Positions 28,250 through 37,990 of a DNA stretch of 64,000 nt are shown piece by piece. Origin of the DNA: an uncultured Bacteroidales bacterium (GTDB lineage: Bacteria > Bacteroidota > Bacteroidia > Bacteroidales > Paludibacteraceae). A program made the translations under genes and the position numbers. Position 1 is the first letter of the stretch, and each line of letters starts with the position of its first letter. The notes beneath the pieces were generated by a model. The model saw only the letters and a program-made list of their open reading frames with translations, ran no database searches and had not been told where the DNA came from. The stretch is taken from NCBI GenBank assembly GCA_903830915.1, contig CAIKVR010000375.1, forward strand, positions 1-64,000, written 5' to 3'.

Positions 28250-31200
28250 TTAGTTTGGAATTGTCGCTTTCAGGGTCGTTAAGTCTCCGTTTTGATGAAT
28301 AAACCGCAGAATATAAAGCCCATTTGGCAAATTTGTATTCAATCGATTTACATCCCGTGCTTCTGATATTTTTGAACCCTGCAAATTGTAAACCTGAATC
28401 GTTCCGGTTTCCGAAGTCATAATAGTATTGTTTGAAACTGAAATACGGATTGAATTTATTGGATTATCCAAACCCGTCAAAGTATCTTTTTTTACTACAT
28501 CCGCCCAATTGTCACTAAAACGAAGTCCGGCAATTGTGCCCGTTGGTGTGGCGCGAAAGCCTATAGATTGAATTTTCGTGAGGATTGCGGCGGCTGAAGT
28601 GGTGGCTTCAGGAGTTACAGGTTCTGAACCGCCAATGGTCGGATTCACAAAAACGGATAAAAATTCAGTTCCCGACGCTGCCGGCGTAATTTTCAACACC
28701 ACTAAATACGTTGTCCCAAAATTTAAAACTGTATTCCCATACACAACGGTTTCGGCACTGCTCTGAACTCCCAAGCTATAACCGATTCCATTCGACGTGG
28801 GATACAGTTTTCCACGTGCATAATTTCCCACATAATCTTTGCCAAACAGCATAAAAGCATCACCGGTCTTAATGGCCGAAAAATTAATTAATGCACAGAT
28901 ATAAAATGATTTTCCGGTATATTCAGTCCCTGAAGTCAGACTGTAATAGGCATATCTTCTGTTTCCATCTGAAACAATTGCTTTTCCAAGTTTATTGTCG
29001 CAATAATTTAAATAACTCAACGTGCTATTTTCTACTGTTGAAGAGCCCGGGGTTATTGATCCGGCAATATTGTTCCACTGATTTGGCAAAATAGGCAAAG
29101 TATAAGTGGCATAAGTCACTTTTACCAAAGAATCAGTTCCCATTGCCGAAGAAGAAAAAAAAGACTTGTAGTTTAACGGCAAAATCTGGGGATATGCACT
29201 TACTTCTGTCCCATTTTTTAATAATATAAACTTGTTTTGGGTTTTTCCACAAGAACTTCCCTTGGTAAATGTAAATGTCAAGGTTTTGGATGAATTGGCA
29301 GCTGTTACAGTGACATTCAGTACCAAGTTGGATTGAACAGGATTTGAAGCTGATATAATCATTGAATCGCCAACAAATTTGGACATTATCAAACAAGGCT
29401 GATCCACATCAATGATAAAGTTAGGAATGGAAATATTTCCTTTTGCATAAAATGCAGCCTGAGTAATATTCAGTGCGGTTTGTCTTACTGCTTGAATGCT
29501 GTTAGTATTGGCAATTACCTGAACCGGAATGGCGGCAGCATAAGCCGAAACGCCTTGTTGATTCACACCCGGAAGAATGATATATTGATACGTGGCGTTT
29601 GTTGGTTTTGTGCCATGGTCAATCCACAAACTAAAAACACTGGCAGTAATGGCAGTTGTAGAACCCTGACCAACATCGCTCCAACTTCCGGTAACGGATT
29701 TATTGCTTACTTTGACATTCGAAGATTGAGGAAAAATATACCCAATGCTATCCTGCAAAACCCATTTTGGCGAAGTTAAACTATACTCATTTCCATTTGC
29801 CAAAGTCACATTATCGGCCACCACATTACTTTTTAGAAAACATTGATTCAGAGTTGTATTAACGGTCTTCGCCAATGTGCAAGTTATCCCTGCTCCCAAT
29901 GCAACTATTTCTTTATCAAAATAAAACCATGTCTTTTTTGCCGTTGTACTAAATTTATTCACCGATAGGACCGACATGCCATAATTGCCATCAGAAACTC
30001 CACCTACAAAAGTTTCTGTTTGATTTAAATTCTGTGATGGAAAAACAGGAATGGTATCGGGACATGTTACGCCCGGTACGTGCGACCATCTCCAAAGCGG
30101 AAAGATATTGAAATATTCAGTCCCATTGCGGGTTATAAATTGTAATCCAAACGGATTCCAATAACCATTTCGGTTATCACCGCTAAAACTTTCTGTGCCA
30201 ACTGTCCGGTTTGAGCACATTCTCACCGATGCATAATAAGCACTTCGTTGGTGAACCATAAAATCACCATTCCAAAAAAACTGATTCCCCAAAAAGCTAT
30301 ACTTGTTTCCAGTTCCAGCAATATGCTTATACAGTGCATCATAGGTCGGCTTATTGGCAGGTAAAAGGGTTGAAATCAAAGTCAACAAGGGCTGCATGTA
30401 ATTTTTGGTAGTTCCTTCAATGGCAATACCTCTGCCTTCGCCATAATCGTGAAACCATGCATTGCGGTATAACTTACAGGTATTCAGTAGTAAATCCGAC
30501 AAAACCCGCAATCTATTTGGAGAAACAGCGAAAGTTGTTCCACTCACCTTTATGGCATAAGGTATCTGATCCTCCAGAAATGAACGTCCATAACCGCAGT
30601 TATAAAATTGTGCTCCATGTTGAAAAAAACTATAATCTTCCTGAATACCAACACCATCTGTAGCCGTAGAAGTTTGAACGTGACCGCTATATTTTAATAT
30701 ATCGAGCTGCATCTGAATGCTGTCAAGTGCCGACCTCATATCAGCCGAATCTTTCAGCAAAATGCCTCTGTGCAACTTTTGCCCCAAAATCCACACTAAA
30801 TTCTGACCTTCTACCCAACTTGGATCGGGTCGCTGTGTGGATAATAACGAACAGCCCTTGAGCAATAAAGTATTGGAGATGGAACCTTGCATCAAGATAA
30901 GTACCTTTTGCAAATAGTCTTGCTGGCCAATGTCAAAATCAAACCAATTGCTATAATAAAATGTAAAAACATTTGTACACCAATAATCCAAACCGTTGGT
31001 TATGGCTGTGAGCATTGCCGGAGAATGATATTCAATATGACTTGAAGTTTGATAGGAACCCGCCATAGTGTTCAATCTACTTAAATGAGTGATAGGAAAG
31101 CTATTCACATAATCCAAATCAGACCATGAACCATTTGCATTCATACTCGTTCTGGTGGCAGTTGCTGAACTATGGCTTGATGACATATAATCCGTAAAAA

Positions 31201-31297
31201 ACCTTGACCTGATTGTTTCAATATCCGACAAAGCCTGCGCTTCTAAACCTACCAAGATATTGGATAATAGAAAGAATATAAGTATTGATTTTTTCAT
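28250..31297 (-). CDS. T9SS-exported PL8 polysaccharide lyase with C-terminal LamG-like module
   Basis: This 1015-residue protein has a signal peptide (1-20) and a PL8 (alpha/alpha)-toroid followed by beta-sandwich domains (about 22-680). It shows the PL8 landmarks WFDFDIGQQ (118-126), catalytic Asn166 in GQNLVW, His227 in FFQHG, Tyr236 in YNCGYG and NGYWNPFG. A LamG-like module (705-936) and a type A T9SS tail (about 940-1015, GTIQVYNLQG) follow. PL8 enzymes break 1,4 bonds to uronic acid in hyaluronan, chondroitin or xanthan, leaving an unsaturated end that GH88 removes. The catalytic part is closely paralogous to the 704-residue PL8 at 35803, which lacks module and tail. It is the last gene of unit 2. 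Confidence 0.93.
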   Translation of the reverse strand: MKKSILIFFLLSNILVGLEAQALSDIETIRSRFFTDYMSSSHSSATATRTSMNANGSWSDLDYVNSFPITHLSRLNTMAGSYQTSSHIEYHSPAMLTAITNGLDYWCTNVFTFYYSNWFDFDIGQQDYLQKVLILMQGSISNTLLLKGCSLLSTQRPDPSWVEGQNLVWILGQKLHRGILLKDSADMRSALDSIQMQLDILKYSGHVQTSTATDGVGIQEDYSFFQHGAQFYNCGYGRSFLEDQIPYAIKVSGTTFAVSPNRLRVLSDLLLNTCKLYRNAWFHDYGEGRGIAIEGTTKNYMQPLLTLISTLLPANKPTYDALYKHIAGTGNKYSFLGNQFFWNGDFMVHQRSAYYASVRMCSNRTVGTESFSGDNRNGYWNPFGLQFITRNGTEYFNIFPLWRWSHVPGVTCPDTIPVFPSQNLNQTETFVGGVSDGNYGMSVLSVNKFSTTAKKTWFYFDKEIVALGAGITCTLAKTVNTTLNQCFLKSNVVADNVTLANGNEYSLTSPKWVLQDSIGYIFPQSSNVKVSNKSVTGSWSDVGQGSTTAITASVFSLWIDHGTKPTNATYQYIILPGVNQQGVSAYAAAIPVQVIANTNSIQAVRQTALNITQAAFYAKGNISIPNFIIDVDQPCLIMSKFVGDSMIISASNPVQSNLVLNVTVTAANSSKTLTFTFTKGSSCGKTQNKFILLKNGTEVSAYPQILPLNYKSFFSSSAMGTDSLVKVTYATYTLPILPNQWNNIAGSITPGSSTVENSTLSYLNYCDNKLGKAIVSDGNRRYAYYSLTSGTEYTGKSFYICALINFSAIKTGDAFMLFGKDYVGNYARGKLYPTSNGIGYSLGVQSSAETVVYGNTVLNFGTTYLVVLKITPAASGTEFLSVFVNPTIGGSEPVTPEATTSAAAILTKIQSIGFRATPTGTIAGLRFSDNWADVVKKDTLTGLDNPINSIRISVSNNTIMTSETGTIQVYNLQGSKISEARDVNRLNTNLPNGLYILRFIHQNGDLTTLKATIPN
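28490..29185 (-). repeat. LamG-like module, copy 2 (C-terminal to PL8)
   Basis: This module encodes residues 705-936 and starts PQILPLNYKSFF. Even though it is internal, it keeps the YPQ-LP start that elsewhere follows a signal peptide, which suggests it was copied from an N-terminal module. Confidence 0.8.
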
Positions 31298-31332
31298 TTG
31301 TTTTTGAGTTCATTCATTAACATTATCTTTGT

Positions 31333-34300
31333 CTAAAATGCGAATTTTCGGCTTACACATTCTCCTATTTCATTCGTAAAACGGACTATATAAAGTCCTC
31401 TATCTAAATTCGTAATCAATCGACTAACATCTTTCGATTCTAGCAACTTTTTTCCCAGCAAGTTGTAAATCTGAATGGTTCCCACCTCGGAAGTATTGAT
31501 GGTTTTCCCTGATAACGAGATAGATAAGTCGGTGTTAGGGATTGCTATCCCGGTATCCTTACTTTTTGCTTTCACCACGTCCGCCCATTTATTGCTAAAA
31601 CGAAGTCCGGCAATTTTTCCGGTTGGGGTGGCGCGGAAAACGAGTCCCTGTATTTTTGTCAGGGCAGCGACAGGCGAAATAGTGGCTTCGGGTATTTCCG
31701 GTTCTGCACTGCCGATGCCGGGATTTATAAACACCGAAAGGGTTTCTGTACCGCTAGGTGCCGGGGTAATTTTCAATACAACCAGGTAGGTCGTGTTGAA
31801 ATTCAGCACCCTCGTTCCAAATACGCCGGCTTCAGTGGCGAATTGCACGCCAAGATTGAAACCCGATCCGCTTGTTTGCGGGATTAATTTCCCTCGATTG
31901 AAGGTGCCAAAGTAATTCTGGGAAAAGAATATAAAAGCATCATTAGATCTGATGGCCGAGAAATTAATCAATGCACTGAGATAAAATGGCCTTTCGGAGT
32001 ATTCCGAACCGGTACTGAGGGAATAAACGGAACTAAATCTGTTGGGGGAGCTCACAATTGCCTTTCCAGCCTTGTTATCAATATAGTTCAAGTAGCTCAA
32101 GGTGCTGTTCTCAACCGTGGGAGATACAAATGATGCCTGGATTGAATTAGACCATTCATTCTGAATAATAGGTGTGAGTACAGTACTTCCCTCATAAATA
32201 TTCCTTACCAAATCTGTGGTGTTTGTATTCAAAGCCTCCGTGGCAAAAAACGAGTTGTAGTCTATGGGCAATGTTTGTGAATAATGCACGATTTCGACAC
32301 CCGGAACTTTGTTGGATGAACCAGTATAATCACCGTTTGGAAAAAAATATTTTAATATTTTTGTTGGAGAGTTCGCATAGTTGAGCGTCACGTTAAGGAC
32401 GGTTTTAATCTGCCCCGGATCCGAAACCGTGATCTCAATCGAGTCTTTGCTCTGGTCTATCAACAATGCACAGGGCTGATCCACACTCACCGTCAATCCG
32501 GCATCAATCACCAAGTTACCTATAACATAAAACACAGCTCCCGTTAGTTTTTGAACGCTCTGTGTAACTGCCTGTAAGCTGCTTGTGTTGCTCAGAATTT
32601 TAATAGGCAGGTTGTTGGAATAACCTGGAACATCCGCCAAAACTATGTCTGGCACGATAATATAGGAATATGAGGCATTGGCAGGTTTGATACCATGAGA
32701 CATCCACACATTGAATACTGAATTCGTAACAGGAGTGGTAGGTTGCGACGTGTTTAGAATCGACCACATATTTGTACGGGCAGAATTAGACACTTTAATA
32801 TTGGTGGCTTGGGGGAAAACATAACTAACATTGTCGTGAAACACCCATTTTACAGCGGTATAAGCCATATCTGTTACTGTGGAAATAGCTGTACCGTCAA
32901 CAGTTACAGTTCCATGAAGCAGACTTTGTGCTAGGGTGGTGTTTACATTATTGGCATTGGTAGAAGTAATTCCAGCGCCCAAACAAACCGTTTCGTTATC
33001 GAACATAAACCACGATTTTTTGGCAGTAAGGCTCTGTTTGCTTAAATCCATTGCTGCCACACCGCACTGCCCATTGCTCACCCCGCCAACAAAAGTCGTG
33101 GTCTGGGTGGATTCACTAAACGTGGGCGTTTCTTGGGTAGCCGTAGTGCCTGGTATACGGGTCCAGTCCCACAATGGGAAAATGCTTGAAAATTCACTGG
33201 CATCCTTCATCAAACAAGTTGCCCCAAAAGGCAACCAAAAACCCTTCAGATTCTCGCCATTAATACTCTCAGTTCCTTGTGTACGGGCAGAACACATTTT
33301 GACAGATAAATGATATTTAGCTCTTCGATGAGCCATATAATCAGCTGTGTAAAACATTTTATTCCTGGTCAAAACATCATCTTTTGTGCCATTAATATGG
33401 TTTATCAAGTTTTGATAATCAACAGAAAAAGCAGGGTCAACTCCAATCATATTGGTCAAATAGGCCTTCAAGCTTGAACTTGAAATAGCAGCACTTCTAC
33501 TAATGTCTCGACCGGTGACTCCAAAATCATATTGTCCTCGCCGAATCAACCACTGATTGCCGTCAAGAGCTAAATTCCGTATAATCCCTATATAGGTAGC
33601 GGAGAATCCCATACTTAATCCCCGCATTAAATACATCCAGCTTGATATATCGCCAATAAACGACTCCCCATAACCACCATTGTAAATCTGTTGACCATGA
33701 AACAAAAAAGCATTATCCGACTGTATTCCATTATTTCCTTTTGAAGAAATAATGATAGTAGACTGAATATACTTTATACCAGTGCTAATATCGTTTGGAT
33801 TATTCTGTACCGTACCACGAATAAGTAAGCCGGAAGCTTCCCAAACCAAGTTGGCTCCAGTACAAGAAGATGAAGTGATGTTCACTGTCAAATACCCACA
33901 AGCAGAAGTCATAGTGGCAGGTTGAAGATAATTCTTCATCAATGCCAAAATGGGTCCAATCTCAAGTTGTTGACCAATATCCTGATACCACCAATTGACT
34001 GATGTGAATCCACCCGTAAACCATACGTTCAGTCCTTTTTCAATGCCTGCCAAAAGACTTACGGAAAGGGATGAACTCTTGTCGGTTTGTTCACAATAAG
34101 ACTTTGACATAAATTTAACACGTGTCAAATGATTTACCGGATCCCAATTGGTTCCGCTCTTGTCGGCGTAATCAATATCCGACCAACGACCAGTGCTCAG
34201 TTGGGAAGTTACTAAAGTGACATCACCTTTTGTACCATCGTAATATTTTGTATAAAGCCGGCTATAAAGTTCCGCCATTTCGTCTATGGCAGAGACCTTG

Positions 34301-34383
34301 ACAGAGCCCATTAAAAAGATAATTAAAATAAGAAGTATTTTTTTCAAAAAAAGAAATTTGGGTTTTGAGCTTTGTGTTTTCAT
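31333..34383 (-). CDS. T9SS-exported PL8 polysaccharide lyase, divergent paralogue
   Basis: This 1016-residue protein has a long signal peptide (about 1-32). The PL8 region (about 35-690) shows NWWYQDIGQQ (130-139), catalytic Asn178 in TGANLVW, His229 in FLFHGQQ, Tyr238 in YNGGYG and FWLPFGATC. A LamG-like module (about 703-938) and a T9SS type A tail (about 945-1016, GTIQIYNLLG, GLYIVRFTN) follow. It shares architecture with the PL8 at 28250 but its catalytic domain is far less similar than that of the 704-residue PL8. It may cut a different linkage or backbone. The gene lies between the sulfatase (32-bp gap) and the next PL8 (35 bp). Confidence 0.92.
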   Translation of the reverse strand: MKTQSSKPKFLFLKKILLILIIFLMGSVKVSAIDEMAELYSRLYTKYYDGTKGDVTLVTSQLSTGRWSDIDYADKSGTNWDPVNHLTRVKFMSKSYCEQTDKSSSLSVSLLAGIEKGLNVWFTGGFTSVNWWYQDIGQQLEIGPILALMKNYLQPATMTSACGYLTVNITSSSCTGANLVWEASGLLIRGTVQNNPNDISTGIKYIQSTIIISSKGNNGIQSDNAFLFHGQQIYNGGYGESFIGDISSWMYLMRGLSMGFSATYIGIIRNLALDGNQWLIRRGQYDFGVTGRDISRSAAISSSSLKAYLTNMIGVDPAFSVDYQNLINHINGTKDDVLTRNKMFYTADYMAHRRAKYHLSVKMCSARTQGTESINGENLKGFWLPFGATCLMKDASEFSSIFPLWDWTRIPGTTATQETPTFSESTQTTTFVGGVSNGQCGVAAMDLSKQSLTAKKSWFMFDNETVCLGAGITSTNANNVNTTLAQSLLHGTVTVDGTAISTVTDMAYTAVKWVFHDNVSYVFPQATNIKVSNSARTNMWSILNTSQPTTPVTNSVFNVWMSHGIKPANASYSYIIVPDIVLADVPGYSNNLPIKILSNTSSLQAVTQSVQKLTGAVFYVIGNLVIDAGLTVSVDQPCALLIDQSKDSIEITVSDPGQIKTVLNVTLNYANSPTKILKYFFPNGDYTGSSNKVPGVEIVHYSQTLPIDYNSFFATEALNTNTTDLVRNIYEGSTVLTPIIQNEWSNSIQASFVSPTVENSTLSYLNYIDNKAGKAIVSSPNRFSSVYSLSTGSEYSERPFYLSALINFSAIRSNDAFIFFSQNYFGTFNRGKLIPQTSGSGFNLGVQFATEAGVFGTRVLNFNTTYLVVLKITPAPSGTETLSVFINPGIGSAEPEIPEATISPVAALTKIQGLVFRATPTGKIAGLRFSNKWADVVKAKSKDTGIAIPNTDLSISLSGKTINTSEVGTIQIYNLLGKKLLESKDVSRLITNLDRGLYIVRFTNEIGECVSRKFAF
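31570..32277 (-). repeat. LamG-like module, copy 3 (C-terminal to PL8)
   Basis: This module encodes residues 703-938 of the divergent PL8 and begins LPIDYNSFFATEA. It has ERPFYLSALINFS in place of TGKPFYLSALINFS and ends RFSNKWADVVK. Confidence 0.8.
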
Positions 34384-34415
34384 AATACTAAATTCTATTT
34401 TGTAGTGAGCTTATC

Positions 34416-35756
34416 CTATTTTTTTTGAGTAGATGTTATAAATTCAGTTTTATTCGTTTTCTTCCAATCTTCCAACCAAAGTTTGTATTGTTGAAGCTGT
34501 CCTGAATATTTTTTCTCAACAGCCAAATTAATCATTTCTCCCGGATCATTTTTGATGTTGAAAAGTTGCTCGCGCTGTTCCCCTCTGTCATAAAGGATAT
34601 ATTTGAATTTTGGCGTTCGAAGCATCCACCCATTAGTTACTCCCCTGTCGAACATGGTTTCCGAAACAATGAAGGGATGAAGCTCAGTGCTGTCTCCGTT
34701 GTTTTCCAAAACCGAACGAAGGCTTTTACCATGGCAAAGTATGGGCAATTTGACTTCTGAATAGTCGCATATTGTAGCGAAAAAATCAATGCAGCTATTC
34801 ACGAGTTGTCCCTTTACTTGTCCGGCATTTTTTGCTTTCGGGAGTCGTATAATAAGGGGTACATTTAGCACTTCTTCATACAAAACCGATTTCTGATTCC
34901 AATGGTGTGCTCCGAGTCCATCGCCATGATCACTCGAAAAAACAATGATTGTATTGTCCAGCAAATTGTTTGTTTTCAATGCTGAAATAATTTTTCCTAT
35001 TTCGCCATCAACCTGCTCTACCAATCTGTAATAAGCATCGCGATAAAGCCTCCATTCGTCCGCTGTAAAATTGGTCGTGGGGTACAATAGGCTTTTGTTA
35101 GTTGTTTGTTCCAAACGAATGGCGCTGGGCTCATAAGGCGCAATTGCATAGTTAAATGGTATATTTGGACACTCGGCCAACGGCGAAGGTTTGAGTTTTG
35201 TGTTTGGCAATTTTTCACCCCTTGCATACTCGCAAATGTTATGTGGATTATTAAAAGAGGCAACCATAAAAAAAGGAGTAAGGTGTTTTTCTGCAAGAAA
35301 CCCCGAACAAGCGTCAGCCAATCCACTATCGTTGAATTTGTGCAGTACCCTGAATCCCCATTCGTCTGACTCCATGCTTGCCGTCGGCAAATGCCATTTG
35401 CCAGCATAAGCGCATTCATAACCTGCATTTTTCAGAAGATTTCCGAGCGTATTTGGGCGAATCTCCTTTGCAATTTGTGACTCATTGACCATCATTTGAG
35501 TATAGCCCGAGGGTATTCCTGTAAACATACTAGCCCGTGATGGCGTACTCAAAGGGCTGGCACAGTAGGCATTTGTGAACCGAATTCCCTCTGTAGCCAA
35601 TAGGTCAATATTCGGGGTATTAAGATCTGTATTTCCTGCACAACTCATGACCGAAGCCGTTTGCTGATCGGTAAATATATACACTATGTTGGGTCTTTGT
35701 GCCAAACAACTGCTCGCCAAACAACTGCCTGCAATGCCGTACAAGAGTTTTTTCAT
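34416..35756 (-). CDS. S1-family sulfatase, serine type
   Basis: This 446-residue protein has a signal peptide (about 1-19) and a formylglycine sulfatase fold. The N-terminal metal site is at NIVYIFTDQQ (Asp30). The modification motif SPLSTPSRASMFTG gives Ser70 as the formylglycine precursor, so it is a serine-type rather than a cysteine-type enzyme and needs an anaerobic radical-SAM maturase, which is not in the window. The second metal site is SSDHGDGLGAHHW. It should hydrolyse sulfate esters on sugars. Subfamily and position specificity are not readable. LASSC in the leader could act as a lipobox, but SPaseI cleavage at CLAQ looks equally good. It sits inside the PL8 unit, 46 bp after one PL8 and 32 bp before the next. 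Confidence 0.93.
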   Translation of the reverse strand: MKKLLYGIAGSCLASSCLAQRPNIVYIFTDQQTASVMSCAGNTDLNTPNIDLLATEGIRFTNAYCASPLSTPSRASMFTGIPSGYTQMMVNESQIAKEIRPNTLGNLLKNAGYECAYAGKWHLPTASMESDEWGFRVLHKFNDSGLADACSGFLAEKHLTPFFMVASFNNPHNICEYARGEKLPNTKLKPSPLAECPNIPFNYAIAPYEPSAIRLEQTTNKSLLYPTTNFTADEWRLYRDAYYRLVEQVDGEIGKIISALKTNNLLDNTIIVFSSDHGDGLGAHHWNQKSVLYEEVLNVPLIIRLPKAKNAGQVKGQLVNSCIDFFATICDYSEVKLPILCHGKSLRSVLENNGDSTELHPFIVSETMFDRGVTNGWMLRTPKFKYILYDRGEQREQLFNIKNDPGEMINLAVEKKYSGQLQQYKLWLEDWKKTNKTEFITSTQKK

Positions 35757-35802
35757 TGCAATAAATGATATTCAGATGAATAACAGAATAAACTTTAATG
35801 TT

Positions 35803-37890
35803 TTATTTTAAATCTAGCATTTTAGTTTGCGTTGCCCCACCGGCACTACTTGACGTAAATGTAAAAGAAATACTAGATTTTTCTGCTGCATTTTTTCGCA
35901 TAATATTAACATTCAGCATTTTATTTGACCAATCGGGATTGGACGCTGAAATGGACAAACCGCTTTTTGTTTCCTTTATCATGAGCAAACAAGGCTGATC
36001 AACATCCACTGTATATAATTTGGTTGTAACTTTTCCTTTTTGATAAAATGCTATTTGCGTAATGCCCAATTCATTGTGACGAACCGCTTGTAAGTTAGAG
36101 TCATTTTGAATGAACTGAACAGGTAATTTCGACACATATTTGACCAACTCATTTTTCTCAATGTCAGGCACAATTATGTATTGATAGCTTTCGTTGGTCG
36201 GCTTCACGCCATGACTTAGCCAAAGAGAAAATACACCGGAAGTAAATTTTTTGTCAGAACCTTGCCCAATATCGCTCCAACTTCCGGTTTCTTCCATATT
36301 TCTTATGCTAATATCATATTTATCAGGAAATACATATCCAATTTTATCGTGCAATACCCATTTGATGTTCTGGAGCTTAGACTCACTGCCCGACTCCAAT
36401 ACTTTTCCATCCACCATCACATCTCCAACCAGGTAGCATTGGTTCAATGTGGTGTTCACTTCTTGTTTTGCAGTGGAAGCAATTCCAGTTCCCAACGCAA
36501 CAATTTCTTTATCGAAGAAAAACCAGGCTTTTTTTGCTTTTGTGTTGAATTTATTCATTGTCAAAACTGACATGCCATATTTTCCATCGGACACACCACC
36601 TACAAACTTCTCGGTTTGACTTTGATTCTGGGCTGTAAACCGAGGAACTGTGTCCGGACAAGTTACGCCCGGTACATGCGACCATTTCCAAAGTGGGAAA
36701 ATACTGGAATATTCGGTACCATTTCGGGTAATAAATTGAATACCAAACGGATTCCAATAACCATTTCGGTTATCGCCACTAAAGCTTTCGGTGCCAACAG
36801 TACGATCGGAGCACATTCTCACCGATGCATAATAGGCATTGCGCTGCTGAACCATAAAATCGCCATTCCAAAAATAGGTATTTCCCTGAAAACTGGAAGA
36901 GGCGCCAGTTCCGGCAAAATGATCCAATAAAGCCTGACATTCACTCTTTTTTTGTGGATTTAAGATAGAAATCATCGTTAATAATGGTACCATATAATTC
37001 TTTGTACCTCCATCAATGGCTATGCCTCTACCTTCGGCAGGGTCGTGAAACAATGAATTGCGGTACAACTTACAGGTAGTAAGGAAGTAGTTTGACAAAA
37101 CATCCAATCGTTGTGGTGTCAGTGCAAAACAGGTTCCTCTCACCATCATAGCATACGAAATTTGATCCTGCAAAAATGTGCGTCCATAACCGCAGTTGTA
37201 GAACTGGGCACCATGTTGAAAAAAGCTGTAATCTTCCTGGATACCAACCCCAAAGCTGCCATCGCCTTTTTGTATTTTTCCACTGTATTTCACAATTTCA
37301 AGCTGCATTTGAATACTGTCAAGTGCACTTCTCATATCAGCAGAATCTCTCAACAAAACACCTCTATGCAATTTCTGACCCATGATCCAAACCAGATTCT
37401 GACCTTCCACCCAACGCGATGTTGGTCGCATGGTCGATAAATAGGTAGTTCCTGTTAGAATCAAATCGTTGGAAATAAATCCCTGCATCAAAATCAGGAT
37501 TTTTTGCAGCGGAATTTGCTGTCCAATATCCATCACCCACCAATTTGAGCTTAAGCCCTTTTTGCTTTTAAACCAAAAATCAAGCCCCCGAGATATTGCC
37601 TCCAGCATAGCAGGAGATTGATATTCAGCATTTTTTGATGACTGATAGGAAGCAGCCATTTTTAGCAATCTATCCAAATGGGCGGTTGGAAAATCTTTCA
37701 CATAATCCAGATCCTGCCATTTGCCAGATGCATCTTGCGAAGTTCTGGTAGAAGTTGCAGTACTATGGCTTGCTGATAAATATTCCGCGTAAAATCTTGA
37801 TCTTACAGTTTCAATATCGGTCAATGCTTGTGCTTTAGAAGCTGTAAATACAAAGCAAATGAAGATAAATATCAGTGTCGATTTTTTCAT
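35803..37890 (-). CDS. PL8 polysaccharide lyase without lectin or sorting domain
   Basis: I chose the ATG at 37890. It begins MKKSTLIFIF, a good signal peptide ending ASKAQ, whereas a longer frame starting at 37917 adds nine residues before it. The 695-residue protein is a full-length PL8 toroid and sandwich, with NWWVMDIGQQ, Asn164 in GQNLVW, His226 in FFQHG, Tyr235 in YNCGYG and NGYWNPFG. Much of it matches the PL8 at 28250 nearly residue for residue in the catalytic centre (IQEDYSFFQHGAQFYNCGYG in both). It stops exactly where the other continues into its LamG-like module, so it is likely the periplasmic twin of that surface lyase. It is the second gene of unit 2. Confidence 0.93.
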   Translation of the reverse strand: MKKSTLIFIFICFVFTASKAQALTDIETVRSRFYAEYLSASHSTATSTRTSQDASGKWQDLDYVKDFPTAHLDRLLKMAASYQSSKNAEYQSPAMLEAISRGLDFWFKSKKGLSSNWWVMDIGQQIPLQKILILMQGFISNDLILTGTTYLSTMRPTSRWVEGQNLVWIMGQKLHRGVLLRDSADMRSALDSIQMQLEIVKYSGKIQKGDGSFGVGIQEDYSFFQHGAQFYNCGYGRTFLQDQISYAMMVRGTCFALTPQRLDVLSNYFLTTCKLYRNSLFHDPAEGRGIAIDGGTKNYMVPLLTMISILNPQKKSECQALLDHFAGTGASSSFQGNTYFWNGDFMVQQRNAYYASVRMCSDRTVGTESFSGDNRNGYWNPFGIQFITRNGTEYSSIFPLWKWSHVPGVTCPDTVPRFTAQNQSQTEKFVGGVSDGKYGMSVLTMNKFNTKAKKAWFFFDKEIVALGTGIASTAKQEVNTTLNQCYLVGDVMVDGKVLESGSESKLQNIKWVLHDKIGYVFPDKYDISIRNMEETGSWSDIGQGSDKKFTSGVFSLWLSHGVKPTNESYQYIIVPDIEKNELVKYVSKLPVQFIQNDSNLQAVRHNELGITQIAFYQKGKVTTKLYTVDVDQPCLLMIKETKSGLSISASNPDWSNKMLNVNIMRKNAAEKSSISFTFTSSSAGGATQTKMLDLK

Positions 37891-37990
37891 TTTGAGCATT
37901 GGTACAAATAAGTCCACTGAATAAAGTTAAAATTCATTTCTTTAGAGAACCGAAAATACTTTATACAGTGGACTTAAAATTACTTCTTAT

